Shown here: positions 52,177 to 63,706 of the stretch, in pieces
How positions within the stretch are numbered: the first letter of the stretch is position 1
How the letters are laid out: each line of letters starts with the position of its first letter
DNA from: Diphasiastrum complanatum
Lineage: Eukaryota > Streptophyta > Lycopodiopsida > Lycopodiales > Lycopodiaceae
Assembly (NCBI GenBank): GCA_029204225.1
Contig: CM055110.1
Span: forward strand, 36,061,239-36,125,238
Direction of reading: 5' to 3'
Length of the DNA stretch: 64,000 nt
Translations under genes and position numbers: made by a program
Notes under the pieces: model-generated
The model's input: the letters and a program-made list of their open reading frames with translations, nothing else
Told to the model about the DNA's origin: nothing
Database searches by the model: none

Positions 52177-53585
52177 CCAAAAAACGCACTCTACCATAGC
52201 AAAACACTCGTTCCACTAAGCCCACAAAACAGCATTTTGACAACATTAAGCCTTCGAAACTTGTAGGGCAACTGCCCAAAGTCCAACTGATTCCTTCACA
52301 AACCGTCGAAGTAATTCCTTCAAAGAACTAAAATTTCCACAATGAGAATTTGTCAAAAATCAGACATGTTATGAAGGATTCATGGGAATTGTTACAAGAA
52401 AATCCAAACAGCAATGAATTATCCCCAATCCTGATTAAAAAAGTTCCAAGAGATCCATGATTGAGGAGATTTCAAGCAACAATGTCAGGCAAGACAGTTA
52501 CAAGAGAAAACCATAATATCTGCAAAGCAAGAAGGTACGAAACCAAATGCTGCAGGCTACATGACGTGATCTTTGGCACCTAGATTTGTAGAGTTCCAAC
52601 TACCCCTTTCTTCTCAAAGGCCAAGCTGCACACATGTTACATTGCCATTACTACACCACTGCCCCCCACAAGCTGAAAATCACAGCGTCTCCTTGAATGC
52701 ATCAATGAGGTTCCATTCTTGTCGCAGAACAACTTCGCTATTCCTCACCCACTCTCATGATCGTATTCACATCCTGCCCTTATCAGAAATGATAACAATA
52801 GAAATCTGTTTTTTTGCCTTCTAAATTGAAGAACACCATGCAATTGAATTAAGGAGCTTAATGGGCATTGTCTTGTTTGAAAGCATATGCCTGATTATCT
52901 ATCTTACAAATGTGCTGATCCTTTTTTCTCACCATCATCATTTTCCAGATCCCTAACAACCTATCTTCAAGAAGGCCAAGATTCCAGGTGGGTTGTTGTG
53001 ATTGACTCATAAAGATGGTAGAATTCATCCCCTAAGACACCATCTCATCAGCAATGAGACCTTTTACCCTGATTGTGGATTCTTTTAGGAGATTTTTTCA
53101 GATTCTTTTGTTGGATACAAAGATCATACTTGTTCTTGGAACTACCCGAGGGACAAAAAATTGAACCTATACATCAAGGTTGCTTTTGTGTGTACAATGG
53201 AGGACTATGGGATGTAGTATGGAATACTTGGATAAATGATCAATTCTCATGCTTCTTTTCTCACATACACAACTAAATCAAGAATGTGATGAGAGAAGGT
53301 AATGTGGGTTCTCTTAGGATGCCACACATGAAAGCCTTGCATAGGGGACATCTAGCTACGTTTTAGAAAAAACCAAGGAACATTAAGCCTGTAGGCATAT
53401 AGGGTTCATTTCCCATATGGACTAGTTAAGTGGAGCCAAATACTCACCTTGTGAGCCTCTTTGGTGGAGGCCAATTCAAGTGACATGGGAGGTTACCTTT
53501 GGTGGCAAGCATAAATGCAAGATGTACCCGATACATATTGGCTTGAGGTTGTTGGTGGGCCTCTCATAGCCACTAAAAGCTCGGG
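52175..53585. other. non-genic stretch
   Basis: No coding region, RNA gene or bounded repeat could be supported. Confidence 0.5.
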
Positions 53586-53588
53586 ATT

Positions 53589-54090
53589 TAGGGTGGTTTC
53601 AGACTAGTGTCACCCTATGCCTGGCCCTTTGACTTGCAGCCCATATTTTGAACTTTGGCAAGTGAGTTAACAAGCAATGGATCACCCCCCCTTCCAAACT
53701 TGGCTGGCAAGTGCTAAATGAAGGGTCGTAATCTGATTGGCCAGTTTGAATCCCTATCATGACATTCCGTGGCAAGTCAACATGCCAGGCAGTACTGCCC
53801 ATACATGGCATGGATCCCATGCCACCTCATCTAGCACATGGTGGCACTCAAGGTAAGTCTGAAAGCCGAGGGGGGCCATTTTTCCTCCCTAGACCAATGG
53901 GAGAACTCCATTTTAAACTTGAAACTTGCCAAACAGTGTAGTCAGAAAACACCCTTATTATGCAATTCAGACTTTGACTTTGAATGCCCTGACTTGCAAA
54001 TGCTATGGAGGTTTCATATGTAAGGGCTTTAAGTGTGAGAAGTAAGTACAATTCTTCATAACAACCTAAGCTCCATTTGAAACCACCTTA
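53589..54090. mobile_element. possible TIR element with GGTGGTTTCA ends
   Basis: AGGGTGGTTTCAGAC near 53,589 is matched by TTTGAAACCACCTT near 54,077-54,090. A further AAGGGTGGTTTAGATTGG starts right after, at about 54,091, and AAGGTGGTTTTAA occurs near 54,257. Two related units may sit side by side. No target-site duplication was identified. Confidence 0.35.
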
Positions 54091-54701
54091 AGGGTGGTTT
54101 AGATTGGTGTGCTCAATAAGTCTCTTGTTTAATTGGAGGCTTGTTGTTGTCTAAAGTTGATAGAAGGCCTCTCCACCTTTTAGTGTGTCAAAGTCACACT
54201 TGAGTTGCCACCCACCATGTAACAGAGGAGGTGGCACGGTCCCTTTGCCACATAGGGGCAACTCAAGGTGGTTTTAATACTTGGGGACATTGCCCATCAA
54301 GTTGAGTTGCTAGGGACAACAATATATATCTAATGAGCAAGACTTGGTTTGATTTTGGACTAAAATATACAAGCATTGATGGTGTATAACTAATACCAAT
54401 TCAAATTGCTATAAGCTTCATTCATCAAAACAAATGTGAAAGTAAACTAGTAGTACGAAAACCTTCATGGAAGCAACAACGAAGTATTAGTTCTAGAATG
54501 GACTTAGCTGAATCTTGATCTAGGCTATTTTCCTAGTAAGCACATCTCAGAGACAATCCGAGTATCTATGGAGGCAGCATCTATGCTCATATCCTTTGAA
54601 CATACTATTATGAGCATGTACAATATGGCTCTTGTATTCAAGTGTCTTAGTTGTTGATGCAAAAATTGGGCACTAAAATTTCTCACATTTGTTGTAAGTG
54701 C

Positions 54702-54918
54702 ATAATCATGGCTCAAGATATACAAATTTCCTACTCTGTTTGCAGAGAGGATTTCACTATGGAGCCAAACCGCCCAACCAAACCTAGATCAAACCTGGAT
54801 CTAGCCCCCATAATCATGGCTCAAGATATACAAATTTCTTTCTCTGTTTGTAGAGAGGATTTCACTATGGAGCCAAACCGCCCAACCAAACCTAGATCAA
54901 ACTCGGATCTAGCCCCCA
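54702..54918 (+). repeat. 108-bp tandem duplication
   Basis: Two adjacent, nearly identical copies (54,702-54,809 and 54,810-54,918) of a unit running from ATAATCATGGCTCAAGATAT to CTAGCCCCC. The unit includes ATGGAGCCAAACCGCCCAAC, a block also seen at the 5' side of the LINE in the inverted repeat and in the chromovirus LTRs. Confidence 0.92.
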
Positions 54919-55288
54919 AGCCATGCCATGTGAAAGCTAGAGTAGAAGAGAGAAACTGGTAACCTAAGCCCAATATGTTGACGGGAGATTCCCTACCTCA
55001 TTATATAAAGAGTAGAGTCATGTGCATGAACCCATGCAATCCCCATGCAGGTCAACTATAAATAGGTCTCATCTCTTCATGCAGTCCTCTTGCCTATATC
55101 TGTCACACGTACATGCAATACTCCATATGTCTCAATTACAGTGTTGTCTGGGTCCTCTCAAGGTAATTAGTCACAAACAGGCCTCAATGTGGAATTAAAT
55201 CTCGGCGTGAACAATAATCTCGAATATTGGAGGGCCAGTCTACCATATTAGGACTATTCCATGTCCTTAGCTGAATATGGCCATAACA
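54919..55288 (-). repeat. chromovirus-type LTR, minus strand
   Basis: It begins TGTTATGGCC at 55,288 and is preceded on the minus strand by a polypurine tract (AAGGGAGGAAGAA, 55,289-55,303). The far end is not fixed; the 108-bp duplication may belong to it. TATA-like sequences occur on both strands at about 54,995-55,055. Confidence 0.6.
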
Positions 55289-55430
55289 TTCTTCCTCCCT
55301 TAAACTGATTCTGTCCTCAAAATGGGAAAAAGAAGACATGAAATTATCCCATAAGCTTTCAACTTTTAACCAGGAATGATTATCCTTAGTCTGATCTTTT
55401 TCCTTTTGAATAAGTACTCAGAGTCGCAAT
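55289..55430 (-). pseudogene. gypsy pol end (chromodomain tail) and polypurine tract
   Basis: The minus strand encodes DNHSWLKVESLWDNF and then HFEDRISLREEE, just upstream of the LTR. The position and the SWxxxExL pattern match the end of the chromodomain. Upstream sequence is frameshifted. Confidence 0.5.
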
Positions 55431-56170
55431 AATTCCACAATTGCTTGACTCTATACAGGAATACCAACTCAAAATCCAAAGATACACTAAGCAATAATAT
55501 TCAAAACTCCAAATAAAAGTTCATCACCTTCATGTAATCCTAATTACACGAACTTCTGGGTGAATTAACACTTTATTTCATAGATCAATTCCAAAAGCTA
55601 AAGAAATTTCATTGTTCAGATAGACTAAATCTCATTCACAATTTCTTATAGATAATAGTGCTACTTGGTACAAATGTTCTTAAAATATCCAAATATTCTA
55701 AAATAATTCAATCAATCAAAATCTCTAGGAGATCCATTAAGTCTCAGACAATTATGACTCAATCCAGAGTACTGCAGTTACTCTAACAAGTTAATAGCCC
55801 CATTTCTAGCATCACATGCAAGAAATCAACAATCTATTTGTATCTCAATAGATTTATCAATCTCCTATAAATCCGGAGATCGAGATTGAAGTTTATACTC
55901 AAGCACACATATAGACTACAATTGCTTAACGAGAAATGCATGTGAGATCCATAGGACTCAATAAAATACTAGAGTAAAGATATCTACACTTCCAAAGTGC
56001 TAATCTGAAATATGAACTCAATTTGTAAACTGTGAATTACTCAATATACTTAATAATCAACTACTACTCAAATTAATTGCTAATGATTCATAAATCTCAA
56101 ATGTCCAGGCGTAAATCTTAATTATACATGTATAACACCACATTTAGATTCTTATCCAAATCAAGCCTCG
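55431..56170. other. unassigned stretch between two retroelements
   Basis: AT-rich, no open frame of interest. It is probably chromovirus interior that has decayed beyond recognition by eye. The copia element to the right ends abruptly at about 56,170. Confidence 0.4.
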
Positions 56171-56173
56171 GTC

Positions 56174-57368
56174 TCACCTCTTCTTGAATAGCATCAAGAT
56201 TGATGATTGTAGATCTTGCATGAGTCTCTTTATTTGTGCATCATCCAAGTTAAACTTCTGATTTTCATGGAAGATCACATCTCTACTAACAACATTTTTG
56301 TCAGTAGAGGGCAAATAAATCTTGTATGCTTTTTTAGTGGATACATATCCTACAAAAATTCCTTTTACTGCACTAGGATCTTCCTTCTTCCTAGTTTCTA
56401 GAGGCACATGCACAAAGCATACACAGCCAAAAATCCTAAGATGATCTACCTTAGGCTTTTTCTTATACAACATCTCAAATGGTGTCTTTCCTCCTATTGC
56501 AAGATTTGGAAGCCTATTACAAAGATAGTTTGCAAATGCAACTGCCTCTCCCCAAAATTCTTTAGGTAGAGAAGCTTCTAGCCTCATGGCTTTTGCAAAT
56601 TCACACAAAGTTCTATTTTTTCTCTCAGCAACTCCATTTTGTTGAGGAGTATATGAACAAGAAAACTCTCTTTGAATACCCTCTCTCTCACAAAAGTCTT
56701 TAAACTTATTGGAAGTGTATTCTCCTCCACTATCACTTCTTAAAGCTTTTAACTTGAAAGGAAACTACTTCTCTACATAATCTTTGAAAGTAAGAAAGCC
56801 ATCATAGACCATGGCTTTTGAAGACAGCATATAGATCCAAGGATATCTTGTATAATCATCTACAAAAGAGACAAAATAGTTGGCTCCTCCTTTGCTCTTA
56901 GTTGATGAGAAATGAACATCAGAGTGTACAAGCTCAAATGGTTGCTTTTTGTCTACTTGATTTAAGAAAAGGCCTTCTGTGTGACTTTGCCAGCGCACAA
57001 GCTTCACAAGGTAGAAGCTCATTTGACAATGTCTTTGGTAGACCGACAACTTTTCCTTCTTTGACCATAGATTGCATGGCTTTGAAATTGGGATGACCCA
57101 ATCTCTTGTGCCACAGATCCTCCTTTAGAACCTTGGTCTCATAAGCAATATCTGAAATGTTAGCACTCTCCCTAGAATCTAGTTTGTACAGCTTACCAAT
57201 TCTAGATCCTTTAGCAATAACTTCATTTTCTCTTGAGATTATACACTTGTCAACTTGAAACTTGACATCCAATCCACTATCAAACAATTGTCCTACACTA
57301 ATGAGATTCTTGGTCAATCTAGGTACATATAGTACATCATGTAAGCAAAAAGATTGATGATGATGCAT
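56174..57368 (-). pseudogene. copia integrase of the 56-59 kb element
   Basis: LWHKRLGHPNFKAMQSMV and the CEACALAK zinc block (57,020-57,120) lead into the core: ELVHSDVHF (first aspartate), YFVSFVDDYTRYPWIY, ALRSDSGGEY (second aspartate) and YTPQQNGVAERKNRTL (glutamate). The C-terminal block TPFEMLYKKKPKVDHLRIFG follows (56,440-56,500). The catalytic triad looks intact. Breaks are a frameshift near 56,95x and an in-frame TAG near 56,764. Confidence 0.9.
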
Positions 57369-58238
57369 GCAATGAAATACTACCTATTCCCTCAATTCTA
57401 CACTCTACATCATTAGCAGTATAGATTGATCTTTTTGCACCTAGATATGGCATGAGATTAGTGAAAGAGTTCCTAGAACTATACATATGGGAACTAGCCC
57501 CACTATCTATCCACCAGACTTTTTCATTCTTAAAAGGAAAAGATGAGAAAGTAGACATCATCAATGAATCCTCTCTTTCACTCTCTACACCCTCACACTC
57601 ATCCTCATTAGTAAGGTTAGCTTGCTTAGTTTGGTTCTTCTTCTTGAAACAGTTTGATGCATGGTGTCCTTTCTTGCCACAGAAAAAACACTTGAATTTT
57701 GACAGCTTCTTCTTGCCATTGGATGTTGCAGCTTGTGAGGACTGATCCTCACCACCTTTTTTGGCTCTGTTCTTCTTGAAGTGTTGTTGTCCTTTGCCCT
57801 TGCCTCTTGACTTGTCTATGATGAAGAGTGATTTTCCATCTCCACCATCTTTCAATGAAAGTCTATTGATCCTCAGAATCTTGTTCTCTTGCCTACTTTC
57901 TTCAGCATTGAGAACACCTTGCAGTGTCTCCAAGGATGGAAGATCCTCCATGACAGCTTAAGTTAGCACAATATTGTCATACTCATCTCTAAGTCCATTT
58001 AGGACTACTTGAACAAGTTCAGTGTTCTTAAGAGCATCACTAATACCAGCTAACTCTTGATGAAGATCCTTAACTCTCATGACATATGATGAAGCACTCT
58101 CATCCACTCTCTGATAACTAAGAATTATTTGGTTTCTAAGTGTAAGAATAATGATTCCATTCTGATCTTCCACATTGCATAATTGGAAGATGTTAATCTC
58201 TCAATGTGTTTTAAGAAATGTGAACCAGACGAAGACAT
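57337..58238 (-). pseudogene. copia gag, zinc knuckle and protease of the 56-59 kb element
   Basis: The start ATG is at about 58,238 (MSSSGSHF...). Gag (57,958-58,238) looks internally shortened, since the usual stretch after the YAMWKIRM block is missing. A TAA at about 57,952 separates it from the next frame, which has a lysine-rich region, an intact CCHC knuckle (CFFCGKKGHHASNC, about 57,650-57,690) and the protease motif WWIDSGASSHM (about 57,480-57,515). Confidence 0.88.
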
Positions 58239-59000
58239 CTTCTTCATGAGAAATTCTAGTAATGATAAAAAAATGGAGTTGAAAGGATGTTGCTTGCTAT
58301 CTCAATCTAGGATCTAACACAGATGTTGATCCACCCTATGAAATCTAGCAACAGATGTGAGAACAAATTCTCAATATAGAAAATCAATCTATTTTGAATT
58401 TGGATCTTGCTTCAGTCACAAAAGAAGAAGCACATGCAAGCAAGAAGTCTATCTCTCCCACGAGTTTCAAAGTACTGATAGACTCTCTAGGAAATTACTT
58501 TCAGCTGAAACACAGTAATATGTGTGAAATGAAAAGTCTAAGACCTCATAACACTCACTTCTATCCAATTCTACTTGATTGACAGTGAAAATTGATGAAA
58601 TTGGTCAAAAAAATAAATGTGTGCTCACTTTGGCATATCCCACGAGTTGAGTACTCTCTCAAACTCTCTGATTGCCTAAAACTCTTTAAAAACAATTCAA
58701 ATTGATTTAGAAACAAGAGCAACACATTCTACTCTCCAATACCTATCCAACAAGCTATAGAACATCAAATTTGGATCATTCCTTGAGAAGTAGCACTCAT
58801 TAATGAGGGCTGATTTCACACGTGTGAGCTCTCTGTCCGTACAAAGCTCCGCTGGATCAGATCAGCCTTGATTTGATCCACTTATGATCCACAGATTGCT
58901 TGTAAAGCTCAGCGAGTTTGAATCCCTCTCCAAAATCTGAGTTCCTGCAAGCAAAAACATTGATGATCTGATGTATACACCCTCACCTCTTCAAAGCATG

Positions 59001-59014
59001 AAGCTCTGATACCA
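59001..59014 (-). promoter_or_regulatory. primer binding site TGGTATCAGAGCTT
   Basis: Directly after the LTR end ...CTTCACA on the minus strand; exact for the common initiator tRNA-Met site of plant LTR elements. Confidence 0.9.
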
Positions 59015-59746
59015 TGTGAAGTTTTTAGCACGTGTGAACTTCACCACACACCCTACAGGGTCTTACTGAGGTGTTGTGATTGCACAAGATTGATCAAAGA
59101 ACAGTATGCTTGAAAAATCTAAGGCAAGAGCACAATGGCATACATCTAATGAAAAAATCTAACTCTTCACTATGAGAAATGAATGTCAGAAATAATTCTT
59201 CTAAGTGTTCAGTATGGGAAAAAGAGGCTGCTCTCGGGTAGAGAGAGAAAATCAAACATAGAAAACTCGAGTAGAGAGAGAATGAGTCCAAAACACCAAA
59301 ATCTCAATATTCACAATGTGGCAAAACATGCCCAGCTTTTCCTACATGAGAGAGACTCGAATTCCTACATTGGAGTTGCATGGAAAGTCCACTTAACTGA
59401 ACTAATTCACCTACCATAGATCCACATGTGTAATTGCATGCATGTATGTTGCATGTACTGCATGTCAACTCATAAAACTGCCTAGACATGTGTAGATCAC
59501 TGAAACTACTTTGCATGTTGCATGCACTGATTGCATGTGGCTTGCATGCATACAGTAAAATTTTGCATGCTATCTAAACATCTGCATGTCATCATAATTG
59601 AACTATCTAACTCAAATCCGAGCTACACTAGAAGGATATGTGCTCAATTCACACTCCTTTTATGTACAACATGAATTTTAGTGGAAATCACCATGGACAT
59701 GACCCCAAAATCGAGATAGGAAGATAATATTTCAATAATCTTCACA
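59015..59746 (-). repeat. 732-bp copia 5' LTR with 7-bp terminal inverted repeats and clustered RY motifs
   Basis: Begins TGTGAAG and ends CTTCACA on the minus strand, a perfect 7-bp inverted pair. Between about 59,433 and 59,590 there are about ten TGCATG words, several overlapping as TGCATGCATG. These are RY elements, known targets of plant B3-domain regulators. Confidence 0.82.
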
Positions 59747-60465
59747 GGCTTTGCCTTTTGCCTTGAGGTTGATAAACTGATCTTCAATGAAGATGACATC
59801 CCGGCTAACGAATATCTTCGACTTGATAGGATTGAACAATTTGTAGGCTTGATCTGAAGTAGTGTAGCTGATGAAAATACATTTAATACTCTGGAAGTCG
59901 AGCTTCTTCTTGAGATCATGAGGAATTTGCGCATAAGCAGTACATCCAAAAACTCATAAGTTTGATAAAGAAGGTTTGGTACCTGTCCAAACTTCGAATG
60001 GTGTTTTGTCTTAGAGACCTTTAGTAGGACATCTGTTCTAAATATAGTTTGTTGTTGATACAGCTTCAGCTCAGAAGGACTTCGGAAGTATCGCGTGTGA
60101 TAACATGCACTTTGCCGATTCGGCTAAGGTTCTGTTCTTTCTCTCAATAGGACCATTTGACTAAGGCGAATAGGAGGTATGCATTGTTGCTCAATGTCGT
60201 TGTTAAGGCAGTACTCCTTAAATTCGGTGGAGATATATCCCCCCCCCCCCCCCCCCCCCCCCCCCCTTGTCAGACCTCAGTGCTTTGATTCGTTTGCCAG
60301 TTTGATTTTCTACATGCTCTTTGAATTGTTTGAACTTGATGAAAGCCTCTAATTTCTGCTTAATGAAGTAAACAGCTGTTCTTCTAGAGAATTTGTCAAT
60401 AAAGGTAATGAAATACTTTGCATTGGGATTCATTTTGCTGCAAATTCTTTTGATGGTATCAAAGC
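59747..60465 (-). pseudogene. copia integrase fragment interrupted by a poly-C run
   Basis: The minus strand reads RICSKMNPNAKYFITFIDKFS (about 60,390-60,460), then VENQTGKRIKALRSD, followed by a long glycine run where integrases have DGGGEY. Further down it has SKIFVSRDVIFIEDQFINL (59,770-59,830), the integrase C-terminal part. Frameshifts separate these. It is cut at 59,746 by the LTR of the neighbouring element. Confidence 0.82.
60239..60266. repeat. 28-bp poly-C tract inside integrase
   Basis: Twenty-eight consecutive C on the plus strand (G on the coding strand) replace the GGxGG codons of the DGGGEY motif. Confidence 0.95.
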
Positions 60466-60699
60466 CTAATCAAAAGTGAGCTTTAGATTTCTAGATTTTG
60501 AGTAGAATTGGTTTGCCCTTGCTACTAGATGATAATTTAGACTTTCAAATTTGGTTTCTTTTTGATGAAAATATATCAAAGAAGATCTAATTTGTTGAGT
60601 TATAGCTTTAGAAACTAAGATTGAGTCACTTTCATTCATATAAACCAAATTAGAAAGTCTTGGTGATTTACAATGTTTTAATACCACAATATTCTATAT

Positions 60700-60916
60700 C
60701 TATCAATTACAATCTATAATTTTTTGTCTACGAAATCACTTTAGTACTAATGATTTCAAAATTAAGCTACTAAAAGAACAAACCTGATGATTGTCATAAT
60801 AAGTTTGTTCATTTTTTATAGGTGTAGTCATGCATTAGAAGAAGGATTATCCTACAAAATCCAATAGTTCATTTTTCGACTTCTATTTCATTACTACTAG
60901 TAGATGGAAAACAAAG
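60700..60916 (+). repeat. copia LTR remnant, plus strand
   Basis: ACTAATGATTTCAAA(A/G)TTA...CTACTA, then ATAGG(T/C)(G/A)TAGTCATGCAT, matches 62,000-62,090 within the next LTR. It is a partial copy of the same LTR family and ends where the next LTR begins. Confidence 0.55.
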
Positions 60917-62208
60917 TGTTGGAAAAGCTTTTATCTAAGAATTTTACTCTAAGTCTGGTTAGCTGACTTTTGAATTGGGGGGGGGGGGGGGGGGGGGGGG
61001 AGAAAACCATCACACACACCCCTCTTGATGCAAAGTATGAACGACAGTTGATCAGAAATGGGGGCAAGTTTAAGGTGACTTGGTTATACTCCAAAAAGAT
61101 AGGTATGATTAAAGCAAGCCTAGAGATGAATAAATTCTAGAGAGAGAAATGTGCTTTATCAATTTGGTCTGAGCACTTGTTGTGAGGGAAAGTTCTTGGC
61201 TCCCTTTGGAATAACTACGCAACGTCTCTTTATGCCCTCCAACGTACTTAAATAAGGATAATAGGCCAACAAGGGCCGAAAGTACACTAATTAAGACTTA
61301 ACAAGGGCTAGCTATCCTTCAAGATAGTTATGTTTAATTAAGTTAGAGTATTTGTCTATAAGTAAGCAAGAGACATTATTTTGAAATTGCAAAGGAGAAC
61401 TAAGCTTTTTCTTTATGAATGTGAGCTTTGGGATTTCCACTTGCTAGGTCTCATGTGCCCAATCTACATGAATCCATGTCCTATCCCATCGTTGTAATCA
61501 TTCGCTCATTTTTAATGTGATTTCATGAAGATCCTTGTGTCTTTTGCTTTTTGTGGATATGTTTGATGACCTAATTAGTTGTCCTACTATTGGACGTTGT
61601 CGCATTTGCTTAGTATAAATAGTTGCTCATATTTCTACATTTTATATGTAGCATTGGTGCGACCAAGAGATCAGAAAGTATTGAATCAAGCTAGCGAGCT
61701 TGGACACTCTTGAGCATTCTAGCTCACTTCTTTAGAGTTGGTTAGAGATTGCTATTGCGCTCACTGCTTATTAGCATTGCACTTAATTCAGACTTTTATT
61801 TCACTCAGAGATAGTTTAGAGTACGCGGCTTCGATCCGCAAACTTGTTGTACTCATTTACAGCTATTTCATTTCATACTGAATGAATACTATTCTTATTG
61901 CATTTAGGTTTGTCTCAGAATGTATGCATTTCAATCATTCTTCGCAACAAATTATTTGTCTGATAATTCAATGCTTAAATGTTTGGTTACGTAATCACTG
62001 TAATACTAATGATTTCAAAGTTAGTTACTATAAGATCGAACGTGATTTCCATCACTATTGTTTTGTTTGAAATTGATAGGCATAGTCATGCATAGAGAAA
62101 GAGAAAGATAGTTTATTCCGCTGTGCACAATAAGTTTTCTTTCTTATCATTCGATTTTTTTTTTATTCAATTCTTTTCGACCTATCTTTTGCACACCCCT
62201 TTCCAACA
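60917..62208 (+). repeat. copia 5' LTR, plus strand
   Basis: TGTTGGAAAA at 60,917 pairs with CTTTCCAACA at 62,208, directly before a perfect primer binding site. A TATAAATAG promoter box lies at about 61,614-61,622. A 24-base poly-G tract (60,977-61,000) lies near the start. The 5' limit is inferred from the terminal inverted repeat, because the partner LTR is outside the window. Confidence 0.6.
60977..61000. repeat. 24-bp poly-G tract
   Basis: Twenty-four consecutive G on the plus strand, about 0.7 kb from the poly-C tract and on the opposite strand to it. Confidence 0.95.
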
Positions 62209-62220
62209 TGGTATCAGAGC
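62209..62220 (+). promoter_or_regulatory. primer binding site TGGTATCAGAGC
   Basis: Exact tRNA-Met type site immediately after the LTR end CCAACA. Confidence 0.9.
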
Positions 62221-62379
62221 ATTGATTCTTCAAGGCCTAATACTATATCAAAGCGCAAGCTCTTATACTTGATATATTTCACGATATCAAATTATTCTTC
62301 GGTTCAAATCAATTTGTTTCAGTATCAGAGACTTTATTTCCACAGCACAATATCTCTCTTAATGTTGACAGTTCCAGAT

Positions 62380-62880
62380 GGATTTTCAAAGTAAAGTCGA
62401 TCTTATCGCAGACAACAAGAAGATAATTGAAGAAGTCAAGACACTTCGTCTACCTCTTCAACTCATGCTCTATATGTCAACAAGGGCTCAAAATGATAGA
62501 AGCTGAAAAGCTTCAAGCAGTCTACATTGAATAAAAAATAGACTCAAAGTCAAGAACAATTATCGAATCCAAATTCGTCGAAGACGAAGATGTTTTGCAA
62601 GTATTGCAAATGCAATAACCATGAGATCTAGGATTGCCGAACTCTCAAAGCGAAAAATGCAGCCAAGCAACCTGATCAACAAGCAAATATAGTTATAGCA
62701 TCTCCTGAAGTCGAAATGGACGAAGGCGCTTTTATGGTCAAAGACACATACACGAATTCGGATGATTTGTGGTTTTAAAATTTCAGATCTACTCAACATG
62801 TGACCAATCATTGTGAGATTTTCCATTCCGATACGTCTTATACCACAAAGAAATTGTTGGATTTATTTTCTCTAGTCACC
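62380..62880 (+). pseudogene. degenerate copia zinc knuckle and protease, first copy
   Basis: The plus strand reads KMFCKYCKCNNHEI-DCRTLKAKNAAK (62,590-62,665), a zinc knuckle with a stop inside it. A DEGAFMVKD block and DLWF-NFRSTQHVTNHCE follow, where the protease DSG triplet is lost. Upstream gag is almost absent, so a deletion lies between 62,380 and 62,590. Confidence 0.75.
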
Positions 62881-62929
62881 TAAATCCCATTTTTAATCTG
62901 TGTCTAATGGCTAAAGAATTGTATGATGT

Positions 62930-63706
62930 TGTTACAGGTGCAAAAGGGAAACCCAATGCAGACGACGTAGCAATCGCCAAATGCAAGCTGAAGGATGGAA
63001 AGGTTTTCGCGCTGATCATCCTCAACATCACGGATACCCATATCGGCCATGTATTCGAGGCTCAGACCTCGAAATAAGTCTAGGACATCTTGAGCACACT
63101 ATATGAAGTGCGAGATATAGCTTGCAAGCTACATCTCAGGAAGAAAATGGTGAGCAGAATCACATTAATCAATTCAAGAACCTGCTAAGACAAATGGCCG
63201 TTGTCAGATCTATCAGTGACAATCAAAAAGCAGTGATGCAACTACTTACAAGCTTGCCAAGTTCTTATGACAGTTGGGTGATGATCAGCATGACTCATCC
63301 AGAATTGACTCTTTCGAGAGTCATTACTATGTTGTTGTAGGAAGACACGTGGAGGAACGAAGCCTCAAGTTCCTCAGCTGATTCTCACGCCTTGTACACC
63401 AATATGAGCATGACAAAGCAAAAAAAGAAGAAAGGCCCAAAGCAATCAAAGCCATACCAGAAACCAGCTCAGCACAAGGAACAGTCGAATCCGCAAACAA
63501 AGAAGAAGCTGTTTTGCAGATACTGCAAACAAAACAACCACGAAATACAAGATTGTCGAGTACTTCAAGCAAAGAACAACAGCAAGGGGCAGTTGAATCA
63601 AGTGGCAAATGCAGCTGTAGAAGATCCACAGCCTATTCAAGAAGCGGATCATGATGCCTTCATGACCAGCCATAAGGAGCATTTGGCGACAGTTCTTGGT
63701 TCCTAG
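62930..63706 (+). pseudogene. copia gag and zinc knuckle, second copy
   Basis: Gag begins near 62,940 (KGKPNADDVAIAKCKLKDGK) and continues through FKNLLRQMAVVRSISDN, LLTSLPSSYDSWVM and LTLSRVITMLL (63,160-63,340). A stop precedes the zinc knuckle LFCRYCKQNNHEIQDCR (63,510-63,560), whose CCHC residues are intact. At least one stop at 63,075 and one at 63,340 break the frame. Confidence 0.85.

Larger units (their letters stand above)
56170..59746 (-). mobile_element. Ty1/copia element with 5' LTR, truncated after integrase
   Basis: On the minus strand: 5' LTR (59,015-59,746), primer binding site, a leader of about 760 bp, gag, zinc knuckle, protease, integrase. RT, RNase H and the 3' LTR are absent. 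Only a few lesions interrupt the frame, so it is younger than the copia element at the left edge. Its right end abuts another copia integrase, suggesting nesting. Confidence 0.85.

Noticed and set aside
60450-60470. Plus-strand TGGTATCAAAGCC resembling a primer binding site
   Set aside because: On the minus strand these bases encode the GFDTIKRICSKMNP part of a copia integrase, and no LTR end precedes them.
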